Part shown: positions 35,140 through 48,168 of the stretch, one piece after another | How the letters are laid out: the number at the start of each line of letters is the position of its first letter | How positions within the stretch are numbered: position 1 is the first letter of the stretch | Assembly: GCF_030445035.2 (NCBI RefSeq) | Contig: NC_080686.1 | Coordinates: 578,731 to 642,730 of the forward strand | From: Dasypus novemcinctus | Taxonomy: Eukaryota; Chordata; Mammalia; Cingulata; Dasypodidae | Direction of reading: 5' to 3' | Length of the DNA: 64,000 bases | Notes under the pieces: generated by a model | The model's input: the letters and a program-made list of their open reading frames with translations, nothing else | What the model was told of the DNA's origin: nothing | Database searches by the model: none | Program-made: the position numbers and the translations under genes

Positions 35140-38100
35140 TTGTAGATGCACTAATCTGGAAAATGGTGTCGATGGAAGTGGGTACTGCTCATCTCTTTTG
35201 AAAAAAAAATGGGAGAGAGGGGGCAGGGGCCTAACTTGAGTGAGCTGTTTTGGGAATCCAAGGAACAGGAGGCAGCAGGCATCATTCAGGAGGGAGGTGG
35301 ACAAAGAGATAAAGAGCTCAAAGGAAAACCGTGAGGTGCTAACCCCTGTGGTTGGAAAAGGTGGTGGGCAAGCCCCACCCTCAAGGCAAATAGCCTCCAT
35401 GGACCCCCTGGCCCTCAAAGGCCAGCTGAGGGGGAGGGAGCATTCCCTGGGAAGAAGCAGGTTTGCTGCAGGGTGGGCAGTGGTTTCTCTTCTGTGGGTT
35501 TGGAAACCTCAGCCCCCTTTTAATCTCAGGGAGGATGTCAGCCAGCACTGAGGTGGCCCTGGGGAGAGTGGAGGGGGAATCTGCTTAGGCAGGCTGTCAC
35601 ACCCAGCCACCCTTGGAGAGAGGAACTTGATCAAGGAGGGGCAGGGATGGGCACCCAACTAGCCCAGCCCCTGAAAGCTGTTAGAAAGTCCAACTCTTAA
35701 GGGAAACAGGGCCAGGAAGAACCAGACAAGCTTCCAAAAGCCTGTTTAGCTCATAGAGCTGCTGCAGCACAAGAGGGAAGCCCCTGCCTTGCATGTAGGT
35801 GCCTGGTTGGAGCCCTGGTACCTACCTCCTGAGTGAAGGGATCCAGAGAGAGTAGGCACACAGCGAGCACCTCATGATAGGGACATAAGGCTGAGATTCT
35901 ATTGTTTTTTTAACCGTTTCTTGGATTTTTTTCTTTGTCCTTTATTTCACTTGGTAAAACTGGATGCATCACCTGTGGAAGGCAGGCTGTACGTGACTGA
36001 CTGATGAACACCAGCAGCCTATGAGGTCTCTGGGGGCCTAAGAGGGAAGGCTGCTCTTCCAGGGTGGCTTCTTTGTTACTCTTTTGTTTTCTTTGTTCCT
36101 TGTTCCTTTTTCTAAACTTATTTTTCAACCTATTTTATTTCTCTTCCTTTTGTTTTTCTGCCTTCTGATTTCTGTTGCTTTTCTTTCATTCTACCAGTTC
36201 TTCTTTGGTCTTCATTTTTTCATTTTCTCTCTTTCCTTCTACGGTCTTCTGATGCGCTTGGCATTTTAATTCATTCTATTTTTTTCTATTTTCATTCTTG
36301 TTTAATTTTTTCTATTCCAACTCTTTTTATTCTTATTCCTTTGTATTTTTTATGGTTTTTTACTTATATTCCTTAGTTTCCTAGCTCTTATGCAGTTCCT
36401 CTTTAAATTTTTTGCATTATTATTACTATTATTCTTACCTCTTTCCTTTCCTATGGGTCTAGCATTTTTTTGCCAAGGGAATAGAGACAACTGGGAGGAT
36501 ATTCTAGAGGACCAAACATCAAAAAACAACTAAAAAAAAAAAGATTTTTTTTCCTCTCCCCTCCCCAGCCCCCATTTGTCTGCTGTGTCCATTCGCTGTG
36601 TGTTCTGTGACCTCTTCTATTCTTAGCAGCAGCACCAGGAATCTGTCTCTTTTTTATTGCATCATCTTGTTGTGTCAGCTCTCCGTGTGTGCAGGCTGCA
36701 CTTTCTTTTGTGCTGGGTGGCTCTCCTTATGGGGCACACTCCCTCCACGTGGGGCTCCCCTACTTAGGGAACACCCCTGCATTGCACAGCACTCCCTATG
36801 TGCATCAGCACTGTGCATGGACCAGATCCACATGGGGCAAGGAGGCTTGGGGTTTGAACAGTGGACCTCCCATGTGGTAGGTGGATACCCTATTCATTGG
36901 GCCAAACCCACTTCCCCCCAAAAAACAGCCTTGAGGACTGCCAGGAAAAGGGATGAAGAAGGTAGGTAGAGACTTACAAGCCTACAAAAAAAAGCACCCA
37001 GAAGGCAGGTACCTATCTAAAGGAGGGGCTCTGGATATTTATAGAACAGGAAGGTGCTCTGAGTCATCTGGAAGGTACTGGAAAGATAAAGAAGAAAACC
37101 AGGAGTTGCTCATCCCTGTGGCTGGGAATTGCACATGTACCCCACAATCCCGGCAAGTAGCCACATGGCCCCTGGCTTGCTGCTGCCAAGGGACTGGGAA
37201 GGGGTGTTCCCTGGGAGGAAGAGGGGTCTGGCAGATGATGCACAGTGGTTTCTTTGTGGTGAGTTTGGCCAGCTCAGGCCCCTTGGAATCTTGGAAGAAA
37301 CCCAAATCTGCCTGGGAGAGGGGAGGTGGGATCCCCTCAGGAAGGCTGTCACACCCAGATGCCCTCCTGGGGAGAGAAAGCCAATAGACTAGAGAGGGGC
37401 TGGCCACAACCGCCTATCAGCAGGACTCTAGCAAGTACAGAAGTCTACAAACACCTGGGGAAGGTGGCACCTAGCTCTCTAAAGACCCATGAACTTAAGG
37501 AGACAATTTAGCTCAGTGGAGGGAGTTCTGCCTTGCATTTATGAGACCCCTGGTCTAAGGTGTGACCCAACTGGTTATCAGGCATCAGCTAGCAATTTAT
37601 AACAAGGAATATGCTGGCACTCTTTCTGATTTAAGTGCTCTTGGACCTGTTATTTCTTTGCTTTAAAAAAGTCCCCCTTCTTTATTTTAACTTTTTAAAT
37701 TTTAATCACTAAAACTGGGTCCATCACCTGCCTGCAGAAGGTAGGCTGCAGGGTGAATGATGAACACCAGCAGCCTGAGAAGCTCCTTAGGGGCCTAAAG
37801 AGAAGGCTGTCTTTCCTCAGTTGTTTTGTTGTTGTCATTGCTGCTGTTTTGTTTTGTTTTTTGTGGTGTTCCCCTCTCTTTGTCCCCCCAATTTTACTTT
37901 TACTGATTTTTTTCTACCTACATAATTTCTTTTCTTTCCTTCATTTATCTATCTTCTGTTTTCTGTTCTTTTTCATGCACCTTGCCTATTTTGCTTGGTC
38001 TTCAATTTTAAAAAAATTTTTATTTCTTTTTCACCTCTCTACTCATCATTCCAGGCTTTTAATTCATTCTTTTTCTCTATTTTTTCTCATTTCATTTTTT

Positions 38101-38280
38101 TATTCCACTTTTTAAAACTTATTCCACTGTCCTTAAGATTTTTCATTCATGTGGAGTATTTATTTTCCTAGGTCTTGTATGACCCCTATTCTACCTTTTA
38201 TTATTATTACTGCTATTATTATTCTTTTCCTCTTATTATCTCTTTCCTTTCCTCTGGTCATATTTTTTTTCAAGACAACA
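35140..38280 (+). promoter_or_regulatory. L1 5'UTR with two kilobase-scale tandem monomers
   Basis: Monomer 1 (about 35140-36535) and monomer 2 (about 36920-38280) align along their length: ctgtcacacccag at about 35594 and 37345, gatgaacaccagcagcct at about 36003 and 37760, and a matching T-rich second half. The offset is about 1.75 kb, or about 1.37 kb after removing the SINE between them. Both contain a tRNA-like stretch (35745-35830; 37509-37575), with a box A tagctcagtgg intact in monomer 2. ORF1 follows directly, which argues that this is the promoter region of the next L1. Confidence 0.7.
36538..36918 (-). mobile_element. DAS-type SINE between the L1 monomers
   Basis: Tail complement at 36538-36560, head complement up to cccacttcccc near 36918. 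Flanks tcaaaaaacaac and ccaaaaaacagc suggest a diverged target duplication. Most CpGs are decayed. Confidence 0.88.
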
Positions 38281-38587
38281 CAGACAAGGAAATACAATAA
38301 GACGAATGAAGTATCAAAGTGAAAACTTAGAACATGCAAAAACAATAACAAAATAAAACACTAGAGCAGAAAGAGAAGCTAACCAACTGAATAAACCCAT
38401 CAAGATAAACACATGCCTAGACACCAACAAAAAAGTATGGCCCATACTAAGAAACAGGAAGACATGGCCCAGGCTAACGAACAAATTGAAAAAAAGGAGG
38501 AAATATAGAACATGGAACTAATCAAAGATGTCCAAATATCATGAGTCAACTTAAAGAAGTGAAGGAAGAGATTGAGGATATTAAAAA

Positions 38588-39010
38588 GAAACAGGGGGAA
38601 GTGGATTTGGCTCAACAGATACAGCATCTGCCTACTACATGGGAGGTCCAAATTTCAAACCCAGGGCCTCCTGACCCATGGGATGAGCTGGCCCATGTGC
38701 GGTGCTGATGTGTGCAATGAGTGCTGTGCCATGCAGGAGTGTCCCCTGCATAGGGGAGCCCCATGCAAAAGGAGTGCACCCCATAAGGAGAGCTGCCCAG
38801 TGCAAAAAAGTGCAGCACACCCAGGGTGGTGCCACACACATGGAGAGGTAATGCAGCAAGACGATGCAATGAAAAGACACAGATTGCTGGTGCCACTGAC
38901 AAGAATACAAGTGGACACAGAAGAACACAAAGCAAATGGACACAGAGAGGAGACAACGGGGGGAGGGGAGGAAGGGGAGAAAAATAAATAAAAAATAAAT
39001 CTTAAAAAAA
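38588..39010 (+). mobile_element. DAS-type SINE, older subfamily
   Basis: Head gaagtggatttggctcaac, body with cctcctgacccatgggatgagctgg instead of the ccttgacccgtgtggagctgg of younger copies, tail aaataaataaaaaataaatct. It shares this variant with 55828-56255. Confidence 0.9.
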
Positions 39011-39730
39011 GACACTGGGAGAATATACTGAAGAAATTGAAAACATACATACATAAAAAGATAATGGATATGATGGTGATTAATGGCACAATGCAGGAAA
39101 TCAAAAATACACTGAAAGCACAAAACAGCAGATGTGAACAGACAGAGGAAAGACTCAATGATGAGGAAGGCAGTACATCTGAAATCAAATAGCAAAACAA
39201 AAGGATGAAAAGACAAAAAATCCAGCAGGGACTTAAGGATTTGAATTGCAGAAACATATGCACTGTAGGCATCCCATAGGGAAAAGAGAAGGAAAAGGGG
39301 ACAGAAGGAGTGCTGGAGGAAATGATGGCTGAAAACTTCCCAACCTTACTGAGGGAAAGGGATGTACATGTCCAGGAAGTACAGCACAACCCAAAAAGTA
39401 TAAATCCCAACACCTCTGCCCAAGACATATACTTGTCAAATTGTCCAAAGCTCATGACAAAGAGAATACTGAAAGTAGCAAGGGAAAAGAGATCCATCAC
39501 ATACAAGGGAAGCTCAAAAAGATTAAGTGCTGATTTCCCATCTGAAACCATGTAGGCAAGAAAGCAGTGGTATGACAGAGTTAAGGTGCTAAAAGAAAAA
39601 ACTTCCTGCCAAAAATTCTGTATCCAGAAAATCTGGCATTCAAAAAATGAAGACTTCAATATATTAACAGATAATGAGAAATTAACAGCATTTGTCAATA
39701 AGAAACCTGCCATTCAAGAAATACTAAATG

Positions 39731-40150
39731 GAGGGAAGTGGACTTGGCCTAGGGGATAAGGTGTCCATCTACTATATGGGAGGTCCATGGTTCAAACCCT
39801 GGGTCTCCTTGACCTGTGTGGAGCTGACCCACATGCAGTGCTGATGCGCACAAGGAGTGCTGTGCCACACAGGGGTGTCCCCCACATAGGGGAGCCCCAG
39901 GCACAAGGAGTGCACCCATAAGGAGAGCCACCCAGTGCAAAAGAAAGTGAAGCCTCCCCAAGAATGGTGCTGCACACACAGAGAACTGACACAAGATGAT
40001 TCAATGAAAAGAAACACAGATTCCCATGCCACTGACAACAACAGAAGCAGACAAAGAAGAACACACAGCAAATGGATACAGAGAGCAGACAATGTGGGGA
40101 TTGGGGGGAAAGGGGAGAGAAAGAAAATAAAAAATAAATCTTAAAAAAAA
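39731..40150 (+). mobile_element. DAS-type SINE
   Basis: Head gggaagtggacttggcctag, box B ggttcaaaccc, tail aaaataaaaaataaatctt. Flanked by agaaatactaaatgg and agaaatactaaaggg. Confidence 0.92.
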
Positions 40151-42328
40151 GAAATACTAAAGGGAGTTCTTTAGGATGAAAGGGAAAAAAGGAGAGAGGT
40201 GGAGGAGACTGTAAGAATAAAAAGATAAGAAGTGAAATAAAAACAACATATGGCATATATAAGTCTAAAAAAATATGGCTAATATAAGTAATTCACTGAC
40301 AGTAATAACATTGAATGTTACAGGCTTAAACTCTTCAGTCAAGACACACAGATTGGCAGAATGGATAAGGAAATATGAACCATCCATATGCTGTCTACAA
40401 TAAACTCATCAAGGACCCAGGGATGCAAGGAGACAAAGTGAAAGGATGGAAAGCAATTTTACATGCAAACAATAATCAGAAGAGGGTTAGAGTAGCTATA
40501 CTAAAAACACACAAAATACACTTTAAATGCAAAACTATTATAAGAGACAAAAAAAGACACTATATATTTAAAAAAGGAGAAATCTATTGAGAAGAAAGAA
40601 CAATCATAAATATTTATGCACCAAACCCGGGAATCTCAAAATACATGAGACAAACAAGGGAAATAACTAAGTGGGGATATACATGCCTCTATAATTACTC
40701 TGGGGAATTTTAATACACCATTATCACCATTAGGCAGAATATCTCAATGAGAATCAATAAAGAAGCAAAGACCCTAAATAATACATTAGAGGACCTGGAC
40801 CTAATTGGCAAACACATAATACACTCAAATTCTGTGCAATATACAATCTTTCTGAGAGCACATGGATCATTCTCCAGGATAGACCATATTGTAGGCCACA
40901 GAACAGCTCTCAATGAATTTGGAAAGACTAAAATTACACAAAGTAGCTTATCTGATCACAAAGGACTGAAACTGGAAATCAGCAAGGGGCAGAGAAGCAG
41001 ATTAGGCACAAAGACATAGAAGTTAAACAATATACTCTTAGACAATCAGTGGGTCAAAGAGAAATTTGCAAAGAAATCAGTAATTACCTTGAAATGAATG
41101 AAAAAATAACACAACATAGCATAACCTATGGGATGCAGCAAAGCTGTACTGAGAGGAAAATTCACAGCCATAAATGCTGATCTGAAAAAGAAGAAAGTGC
41201 TAAAATCAAAGACCTAACTGCACACCTGGAGGAACTAGAAAAAGAACAACAAGCTAACCCCAAAGGAAGTACAATGGAGGAAATAACAAAGATTAGTGAA
41301 GAACTAAATGAAATAGAAAATTAGAAAAGACTAGAAAAAATAAAGCCAAAAGCTGGTTCTTAGAGATCAATAAAATTGACAAACCCTTAGATACACTAAC
41401 AAAGAAAAAAAAAGGAAGATGCAAATATATAAAATAAGAAATGAGGAAAGGGAAATCACCACTGACCCCACAGAAATAAAGTGTATCATAAGAGAATACT
41501 TTGAAAAATTATACACCAAAAAGAATAATATAGAGGAAATGAGCAAATTCCTAGAAACACGCAAGTAGCCTACACTGGTGAAAGAAGAAAAATGAACTCA
41601 ATAGACCAATCACAGGTAAGGAAATAGAATCAGTCATCAAAAACCTCCCAACTAAGAAGAGCCCAGGAGCAGACAGTTTCACATGTGAATTCTACCAAAC
41701 ATTCCAGAAAGAACTAACACCAATCCTGCTTAAACTCTTCCAAAAAATAGAAGTAGAAGGAACATAACCTACCTCAGTCTAGGATGTCAACATTACCCTA
41801 ATACTAAACCCAAAGATGGTACAAGAAAGGACAATTACAGACCAATCTCTAATGAATCAGATGCTAAAATCCTTAACAAAATACTTGCCAATCATATTGA
41901 ACAACACATCAAGCAAATTACACACCATGACTAAATGGGTTTCATCCTGGGTATGCAATGAGCATTAAACATAAGAAAATCAATCAATAAAATATACCAC
42001 CTAAAGAGATCAAGGAAAAGAAACACATGATCATCTCTACAGATGCAGGAAAAGCAGTTGACAAAACACACCCTTTCCTGATTAAAACACTCCAAAAGAT
42101 AGGAATAGAAGGAAACTTCTTCAACATAATATAAGGTATTCAAGAAAAACCCACAGCTAAATCATAGACAATCATGAACTCCTAAAAGGTTTCCATCTAA
42201 GATTGGATACAAGAGAAGGATGTCCACTGTCACTGCTCTTATTTAACATTGTGTTACAAGTACTTGCATGAGCACTGAGGCCAGAAAAAGATTTAAAAGG
42301 CATCAAAATTGGAAAGGAAGAAGTAAAA

Positions 42329-42752
42329 AGGGGCGGTGGACTTGGCCCAGTGGTTAGGGCATCTGTCTACCACATAGGAGATCCGAGGTTCAAACCCCAG
42401 GCCTCCTTGACCCGTGTGGAGCTGGCCCATGCACAGTGCTGATGCGCGCAAGGAGTGCCGTGCCATGCAGGGGTGTCCCGGTGTAGGGAAGCCCCACGTG
42501 CAAGGAGTACGCCCCATATGGAGAGCCACCCAGCGTGAAAGAAAGTGCAGCCTGCCCAGGAATGGTGCCACACACACGGAGAGCTGACACAACAAGATGA
42601 CACAACAAAAAGAAACACAGATTCCCATGCCGTTGACAACAACAGAAGCGGACAAAGAAGACGATGCAGCAAATAGACACAGAGAACAGACAACTGGGGT
42701 TGGGGGGGTGAAGAGGAGAGAAATAAATAAATATATATATATATATTTTTTA
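42329..42752 (+). mobile_element. DAS-type SINE
   Basis: Head ggtggacttggcccagtgg with box A intact, box B ggttcaaaccc, tail with (TA)n at 42731-42747. Flanked by aagtaaaa-like repeats. Confidence 0.92.
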
Positions 42753-43856
42753 AAGTAAAAGTTACACTATGAAAAAAAAAGTTTCACTATGTACAGATGA
42801 CATGATCCTATACAGAGAAAGCCCTCAGGAACAAAGCTTCTAGAACTTACAAATGAGTTCAGTAAAGTCAAAGGTTATAAGAATAATGCAAAAAAATAAG
42901 TAGCATTCCTCTACACCAATAATGAGCAATCTGATGAGGAAATCAAGAAAAAAAATACCATTTACAATAGAAACTTAAAAAAATCAAATATCTAGAAATA
43001 ATTTAACTAAAGAAGTAAATGACTTATACATAGACAACTACAAAGAACTGTTAAAGAAAATCAAAGAAGACTTAAATAAATGGAAGAATATTCCCTGCTC
43101 ATGGATAAGAAGACTAAATATCATTGAGATGTCTGTCCTACCCAAACTAATCTACAGATTTAATGCAATCCCAATAAAACACAGCGTTTTTTTAATGAAT
43201 TGGAAAGACTTACTATGAAATTTATTTGGAAGGGCAAGAGTCCCTGAATATTCAAGGACATACTGACAAAGTAAAATGAAATTGGAGGAATCACACTACC
43301 TGACTTTAAGGCATACTACAAAGCTACAGTGGTCAAAATTGCATGGTACTGGCATAAGAAGACTTAATAACTAATGGAACTGAACTGAGAGTTCTGATAT
43401 AGATCATGGCATGTACAGTCATTTGATCCTCAGCAAAGCCACCAAGCCCACTCAACTGGGAGAGAATGGCCTCTTCAAGAAATGGTGCTTGGACACTGGA
43501 TATGAATACCCAAAAGAATAGCCATCTCACACCTTATACAAAAACTAACTAAAGATGGATCAAAGATCTAATTATAAGAGCCAAGACCATAAAGACCTTG
43601 GAAGGTAAGTAGGGAAGCTTCTATAAGACCTTGTAATAGGAAATGTCTTCATGAACTTCAAACCCAAAGCATGAGAAGCAAAAGAAAGAAATAGATAAAT
43701 GGGACTGCCTCAAAATTAAAACCATTTGCACCAGAAAGAAGTTTGCGATGAAAGTGAAAAGACAATGGTAGAAAGTATTTGGTAACCAAATATCTGATAG
43801 GAGCCTAATATCCAGCATATGTAAAGAAATCCTATATCTCAAAAATAAAAAGACAT

Positions 43857-44222
43857 GGGAAAGGGACTTGGCCCAGTGGTTAGAGTGTCCGTCTACCATA
43901 TGGGAGGTCCGCGGTTCAAACCCCGGGCCTCCCTGACCTGTGTGGAGCTGGCCCATGCACAGTGCTGATGTGCGCAAGGAGTGCCCCCCCACACACAGGG
44001 GTGTCCCCCGTGTAGGGGAGCCCCATGCGCAAGGAGTGCACCCTGTAAGGAGAGCCAACCAGCGCGAAAGAAAGTGCAGCCTGCTCAGGAATGGTGCCAT
44101 CCACACTTCCCATTCCACTGACGACAACAGAAGCGGACAAAGAAACAAGACGCAGCAAATAGACACAGAGAACAGATAATCGGGGGAGGGGGGAATTAAA
44201 TAAATCTTTAAAAATAAAATAA
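43857..44222 (+). mobile_element. DAS-type SINE, CpG-rich
   Basis: Box A tggcccagtgg and box B ggttcaaaccc intact. Body with cccatgcacagtgctgatgtg, tail aattaaataaatctttaaaa. Flanked by aaaaagaca/aaaagaca. Confidence 0.92.
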
Positions 44223-44880
44223 ATAAATGAAAAGACAAACAACCCATTTTAAAAATGGACAAGTGATTTGAACAGACACTTCAAAGAAGCAATAAAAAAG
44301 GCTAAATAGCATATGAAAAGAGGCTCAACATCACTAGCTATTAGGGAAATGCAAATCAAAACTACAATGAGATACCATCTTACTTCTATCAGACTGGCGG
44401 ACATTAAAGAAATCAGAGGACTAAGGTGTTGGAGAGGATGCAGAGTAATGGATGCCCTCATGTACTGCTGGTGGGAATGTAGAATGGCCCAGCCATTTTG
44501 GATGACAGTTTGGGATTTCCTCAAAAAACTAACTGTAGTTCTGTCATAAGACCCGTCAATTCCACTGCTGGGTATATATCCAGAAGAACTGAAAAAAAAA
44601 GACAAGAACTGATTATGCACAACAATGTTCGTAGCAGCATTATTCACTATTGCCAAAACTGGAATCAACCCAAATGCCCACTAAGAGATGAATGGATAAT
44701 CAAAATGTAGTCTATACATACAATGGAATATTATTCAACTGTAAGAAGGAATACAGTACAACACATGGGATAACATGAATGAATCTGAAGGGCCTTATGT
44801 TGAATGAAGCAAGCCAGGCATTGAAGGACAAATATTACATGACCTCTTTGATAAGAATTAAGTTAAGTGAGCCAACTCAG

Positions 44881-45875
44881 GGAGCTAGAGTCTGGAAGAT
44901 AGGTTTACAGGAAATAGAAAGGGAGAAGATTGTGACCCAATGCCCATAGGGGTGAAATCTATGATAAGGTGTGAGTAGTTGTGCAGTAAAGGGATATGAC
45001 AGGGGTGTAGGGATACTATTGGGTTGGGTGGTACAAGCTTGACAGGGAGCTAGGGTAAGGAGGATGGGTTGGATGGTCCATGGAAATGGGGGAAGGGTTG
45101 GGGAAGGTAGCAGGTGAACACTGGGGATTGGCAGGTATGTGGTTGAGACTACAATGCTGAGAAAATTGTTTTGGCAATATGACAAGGAAGGGCTACTGGT
45201 TTAGGGTGCTGGACAGAGGTACATTTAGAACAGGGCATACCTGAGTAGTCTTCTAGAGAAGGTGCAAGTGATGCTTTTGTCATAGTGTGTTGGATCAGTG
45301 GGGGAGACCCACATAATGAGTGGAAAGGAGTTAAACTCCCATACAGGGGAGTCTTGATATGTTCTCAAACACAGGGGAGTGTGTCTCTGGAGAGTATGGG
45401 TGGTTCCTAATAGGGGAGGACAGACTACTGTGTCAAGCCATCAGCATTGTTGCAAGAATTACAAATCTTGTCCTTCAAAGAGTGAAGCCTTGTGGGCACA
45501 GTGGGTCCTGAGGGGAGGGAGAGGGAGGAAAGGGATCAATGGAAGAGTAGGTATTTAGGGGGCAAAGGAAGTGTTCTGTATGATCTTGCAATGATGGATA
45601 TAGGCCATGTTAAGTTTCATCAAAAATGCATAAAGGTATATGGTCTAAAATGTAAACCATAATAGAAACCACTGACCATAGTTTGCAGCTATGTTTTAAT
45701 ATTTGTACATCAGTTGCAACAAATGTACCATCCATATGTAAAAAAGTTTCTTAAAAAGGAAAGGTGAAAAAGGGGGGGGGGATGTTGGGTATATGGGAGT
45801 CCCCTATATTCTGTATGACTTTACATGACCTAAAACTGCTTTGAAGACAAAATGAAAAAGGTAAAATACTGGGGA
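44881..45875 (+). mobile_element. L1 3'UTR
   Basis: About 1 kb after the end of ORF2, ending in a G10 run (45771-45780), tatgggagtcccctatattc and an A-rich tail. Its last ~400 bp align with the 3' third of family TS, which links TS to L1. Confidence 0.75.
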
Positions 45876-45885
45876 AGTAATGGAA

Positions 45886-48168
45886 GAAAATGTAACTGTA
45901 CATATAGGATAACATATATTACAGTGATGAAAGGCAAAACTTAATTTTTTAACTATTTTTCATTTTCTAAATACCCCTTTTTTAACCCTATTTTAGTTTT
46001 TGTTTTCTTAAATTGTTATGTATTTTACTTATGATGTTTAAACCTTTCGTTATTATTTCATTTTCCTATTAAGTGAATTTGAAAATATTCTTGGCTTCAT
46101 TTTTGAAGAAGTTTTAGATAACAAAAGGGTTACACCTATGGTAGGGGAGGACCACTGGTGTGGGGTGTCTGTGATGGGGGATATATGGAAGGAAGTTCAT
46201 GTGGGGATATATACAAGGTATATAAATATGTTCAAATGTTCATGGGGCATTGCCACAGTGGGTAGAGATTCACACAATAACTGAAAGAATATTGAAGTCC
46301 TATCCTTGGGAGCTCTGCCACATTCTCTAATGCTACAGCAACAATCCCCCAAGGAGCAAGGACTAGTGAAAAAGGATGGCCTATTGATATACCCTTGAGA
46401 TTGATAACTATGCTTATGTACTTTTTGCTCTTAAATTTGTAACTTAGCCTAGTGATGTAGGATACCTAAGAGTTATTTCCTGAGAGCCTCCATGTTACTC
46501 AAATGTGCCCTCTCCCTAAGCCAAACTCATATAAATGCATTACTTTCTCCCCCAATGTGGGACATGACTCCCAGGAATGAGACTGGACACTGAACTAAAG
46601 GGAGGGAAAGGTAAAGATACATGAGTTTATATAGCTAAGAGACTTCAAAGTAAGCCAGGAAGCCATCAGAGATTTACACTTAAAATGTCTCTGCAGGATG
46701 TCATAGACTGCTGAAGCAGATGTTACCACAAATAGTGGGACACTTGAAGGATCCAGAGATACCCAGCTCATATGTTCAGGGCAGATAGCTCCAGAGATTG
46801 ATGCCTGGCCACTGGGTCCTCCTTTGGAGTTTGTGCTCCCAAGTGTGACAGAGTTGGACTCAAATGTGTTTCTCTACACATGCCTCTTTTATCTCTTTTA
46901 TTTGAACTTATAGTTGATGCTGGAATTGGTAGGTGTACATCCAAAAGACTTGAATTTCTGGATGGTTCATGTTCAGCTGGGCCCTGAGACTCAGTGGAGG
47001 TGTAACACCTACTCTCCAGTTCATTGGCCTCACCCAGGACAACTAACAAGGAGGTGAGGATGGACAACCACCATACCAAGGAACTGAGAAAGTCAACAAC
47101 TGCAAGCAAGAAAGTCTCATCTATTAGCCAAATGAGTTCAAAGTCACCTCTCAGGTAGAGCAGGCATCACCATTCCAGAATCCTCAGGATTGGGGAATAA
47201 AATATAGATTAGTGTGGACTTACTGGTGTTCTACTATAGATGTACTGTGGTTCTATCAGTGGAAAAACTATTCATTGATGTGGAGACAATGGCCACTGGT
47301 GGTGCTGAAGTCAGGGAGAGGGAAAAAGAGGTATAATATGGGGGCATTTTCAGGACTTGGAATAGACCTGAATGACATTGCAATGACAGATACAGGCTGT
47401 AGCATTTTGATATTATGGATGAATTCCAAAAAGAAATATCAGATTATGTATGGAAACTGATCTTTTTTGGGGGGGCATATTAAATTATGTTGGATTCATA
47501 GGTTTACTTGATTAGGTAATTATGGCACTTGTGCCATAAGGGCATTGAGTCCCCACCCTTTGATCAGCAGGGACACACAGATAAAAGGCAAGGCAAAGGA
47601 CAGAGTTAAGCATTCTTAATGTTGTAGTTTCGATGTTGCAGTTTGATGCTGAAGCTGGAGCCCTGGGAAGCAAGGAACCCTGAACCCAGAGAGAAGCAAT
47701 ACCCTGCAAGGGAAGAAACACAGGAAGCCTGAACCCTTGCAGATGTCAGCAGCCATCTTGCTCCAACACGTGAAAATAGATTTTGGTGAGGGAAGTAATT
47801 TATGCTTTATGGTCTGCTATCTATAAGCTCCTACCCCAAATAAATACCCTTTGTTAAAAAAAACAATTTCTGGTATTTTACATCAGTACCCCTTTCCCTG
47901 ATTAATACACAGACCATTATATATTCTGCCATAGCCTACAGAATTGAGTGTGAGAGAGTATAAACTACAATGTAAACTATAACCCATGCTTAGTTGCAAT
48001 GCATCAAAATCTGTTCATCAATTGTAATGAACTGTGGCACACTAGTGCAAGAAGTTGATAATGTTGGGAACAGTGGGAGGTGTAAGGAGTAGGGCATATG
48101 GGAATCTCTCATATTTTTTAATGTAACATTTTATGTAATCTAAGGATCTTTTAAAAATAAATTTAAAA
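45886..48168 (+). mobile_element. Family TS retroposon, longest collinear copy
   Basis: Starts near tacagtgatgaaaggcaaaac (about 45915) with homology to the inverted part of 18692-20567. It continues through 46560-47397, is interrupted by a solo LTR with 5-bp duplication (47393-47914), and resumes to the L1-like terminus and A tail at 48168. Net length without the LTR is about 1.77 kb. No sense ORF. Confidence 0.8.
47398..47909 (+). mobile_element. Solo LTR (TG...CA) with 5-bp target duplication
   Basis: 512 bp beginning tgtagcattttgatattatg and ending attaataca. It is flanked by caggc (47393-47397) and cagac (47910-47914), a 5-bp duplication with one mismatch. Removing LTR and one duplicate restores the TS sequence as at 18200-18215. 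A polyadenylation hexamer AATAAA lies near 47840. The 16353-16505 fragment is a relative. A 5-bp duplication fits ERV integrases; the family was not identified. Confidence 0.8.

Larger units (their letters stand above)
38281..40240 (+). pseudogene. L1 ORF1 pseudogene with two nested SINEs
   Basis: Starts after the monomers and reads as a Glu/Lys/Gln-rich coiled coil (38400-38590, 39013-39240), then the conserved RNA-binding half (39300-39730). The best single frame is 39310-39555, with acttcccaaccttactgagg and agcaagggaaaagagatcc. Stops and SINE insertions at 38588 and 39731 destroy it. The product would be the nucleic-acid chaperone of the L1 particle. Confidence 0.75.
40241..44880 (+). pseudogene. 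L1 ORF2 pseudogene (endonuclease, RT, C-terminal part)
   Basis: Domain order is visible. The APE-type endonuclease end is in the frame 40747-41019, with a D-H pair at about 40882 and the S-D-H catalytic triplet at 40951-40959. The RT region spans 41600-42900, with the catalytic site at about 42790-42801 reading C-T-D-D rather than aromatic-A-D-D. The C-terminal part contains caatggaatattattcaac near 44720. Two SINEs sit at 42329-42752 and 43857-44222. Multiple stops; dead. With the upstream monomers and the 3'UTR this is an essentially complete L1. Confidence 0.85.

Noticed and set aside
36538-36918. SINE tail run considered as a CRISPR-like or satellite array together with other A-rich tails
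   Set aside because: The copies are dispersed full SINE units with individual target duplications, not a regular array; CRISPR arrays do not occur in mammalian nuclear DNA.
38655-39713. 352-codon open frame on the minus strand, the longest in the window
   Set aside because: It is antisense to an L1 ORF1 pseudogene and runs through a DAS SINE; low stop density comes from A-rich sense sequence.
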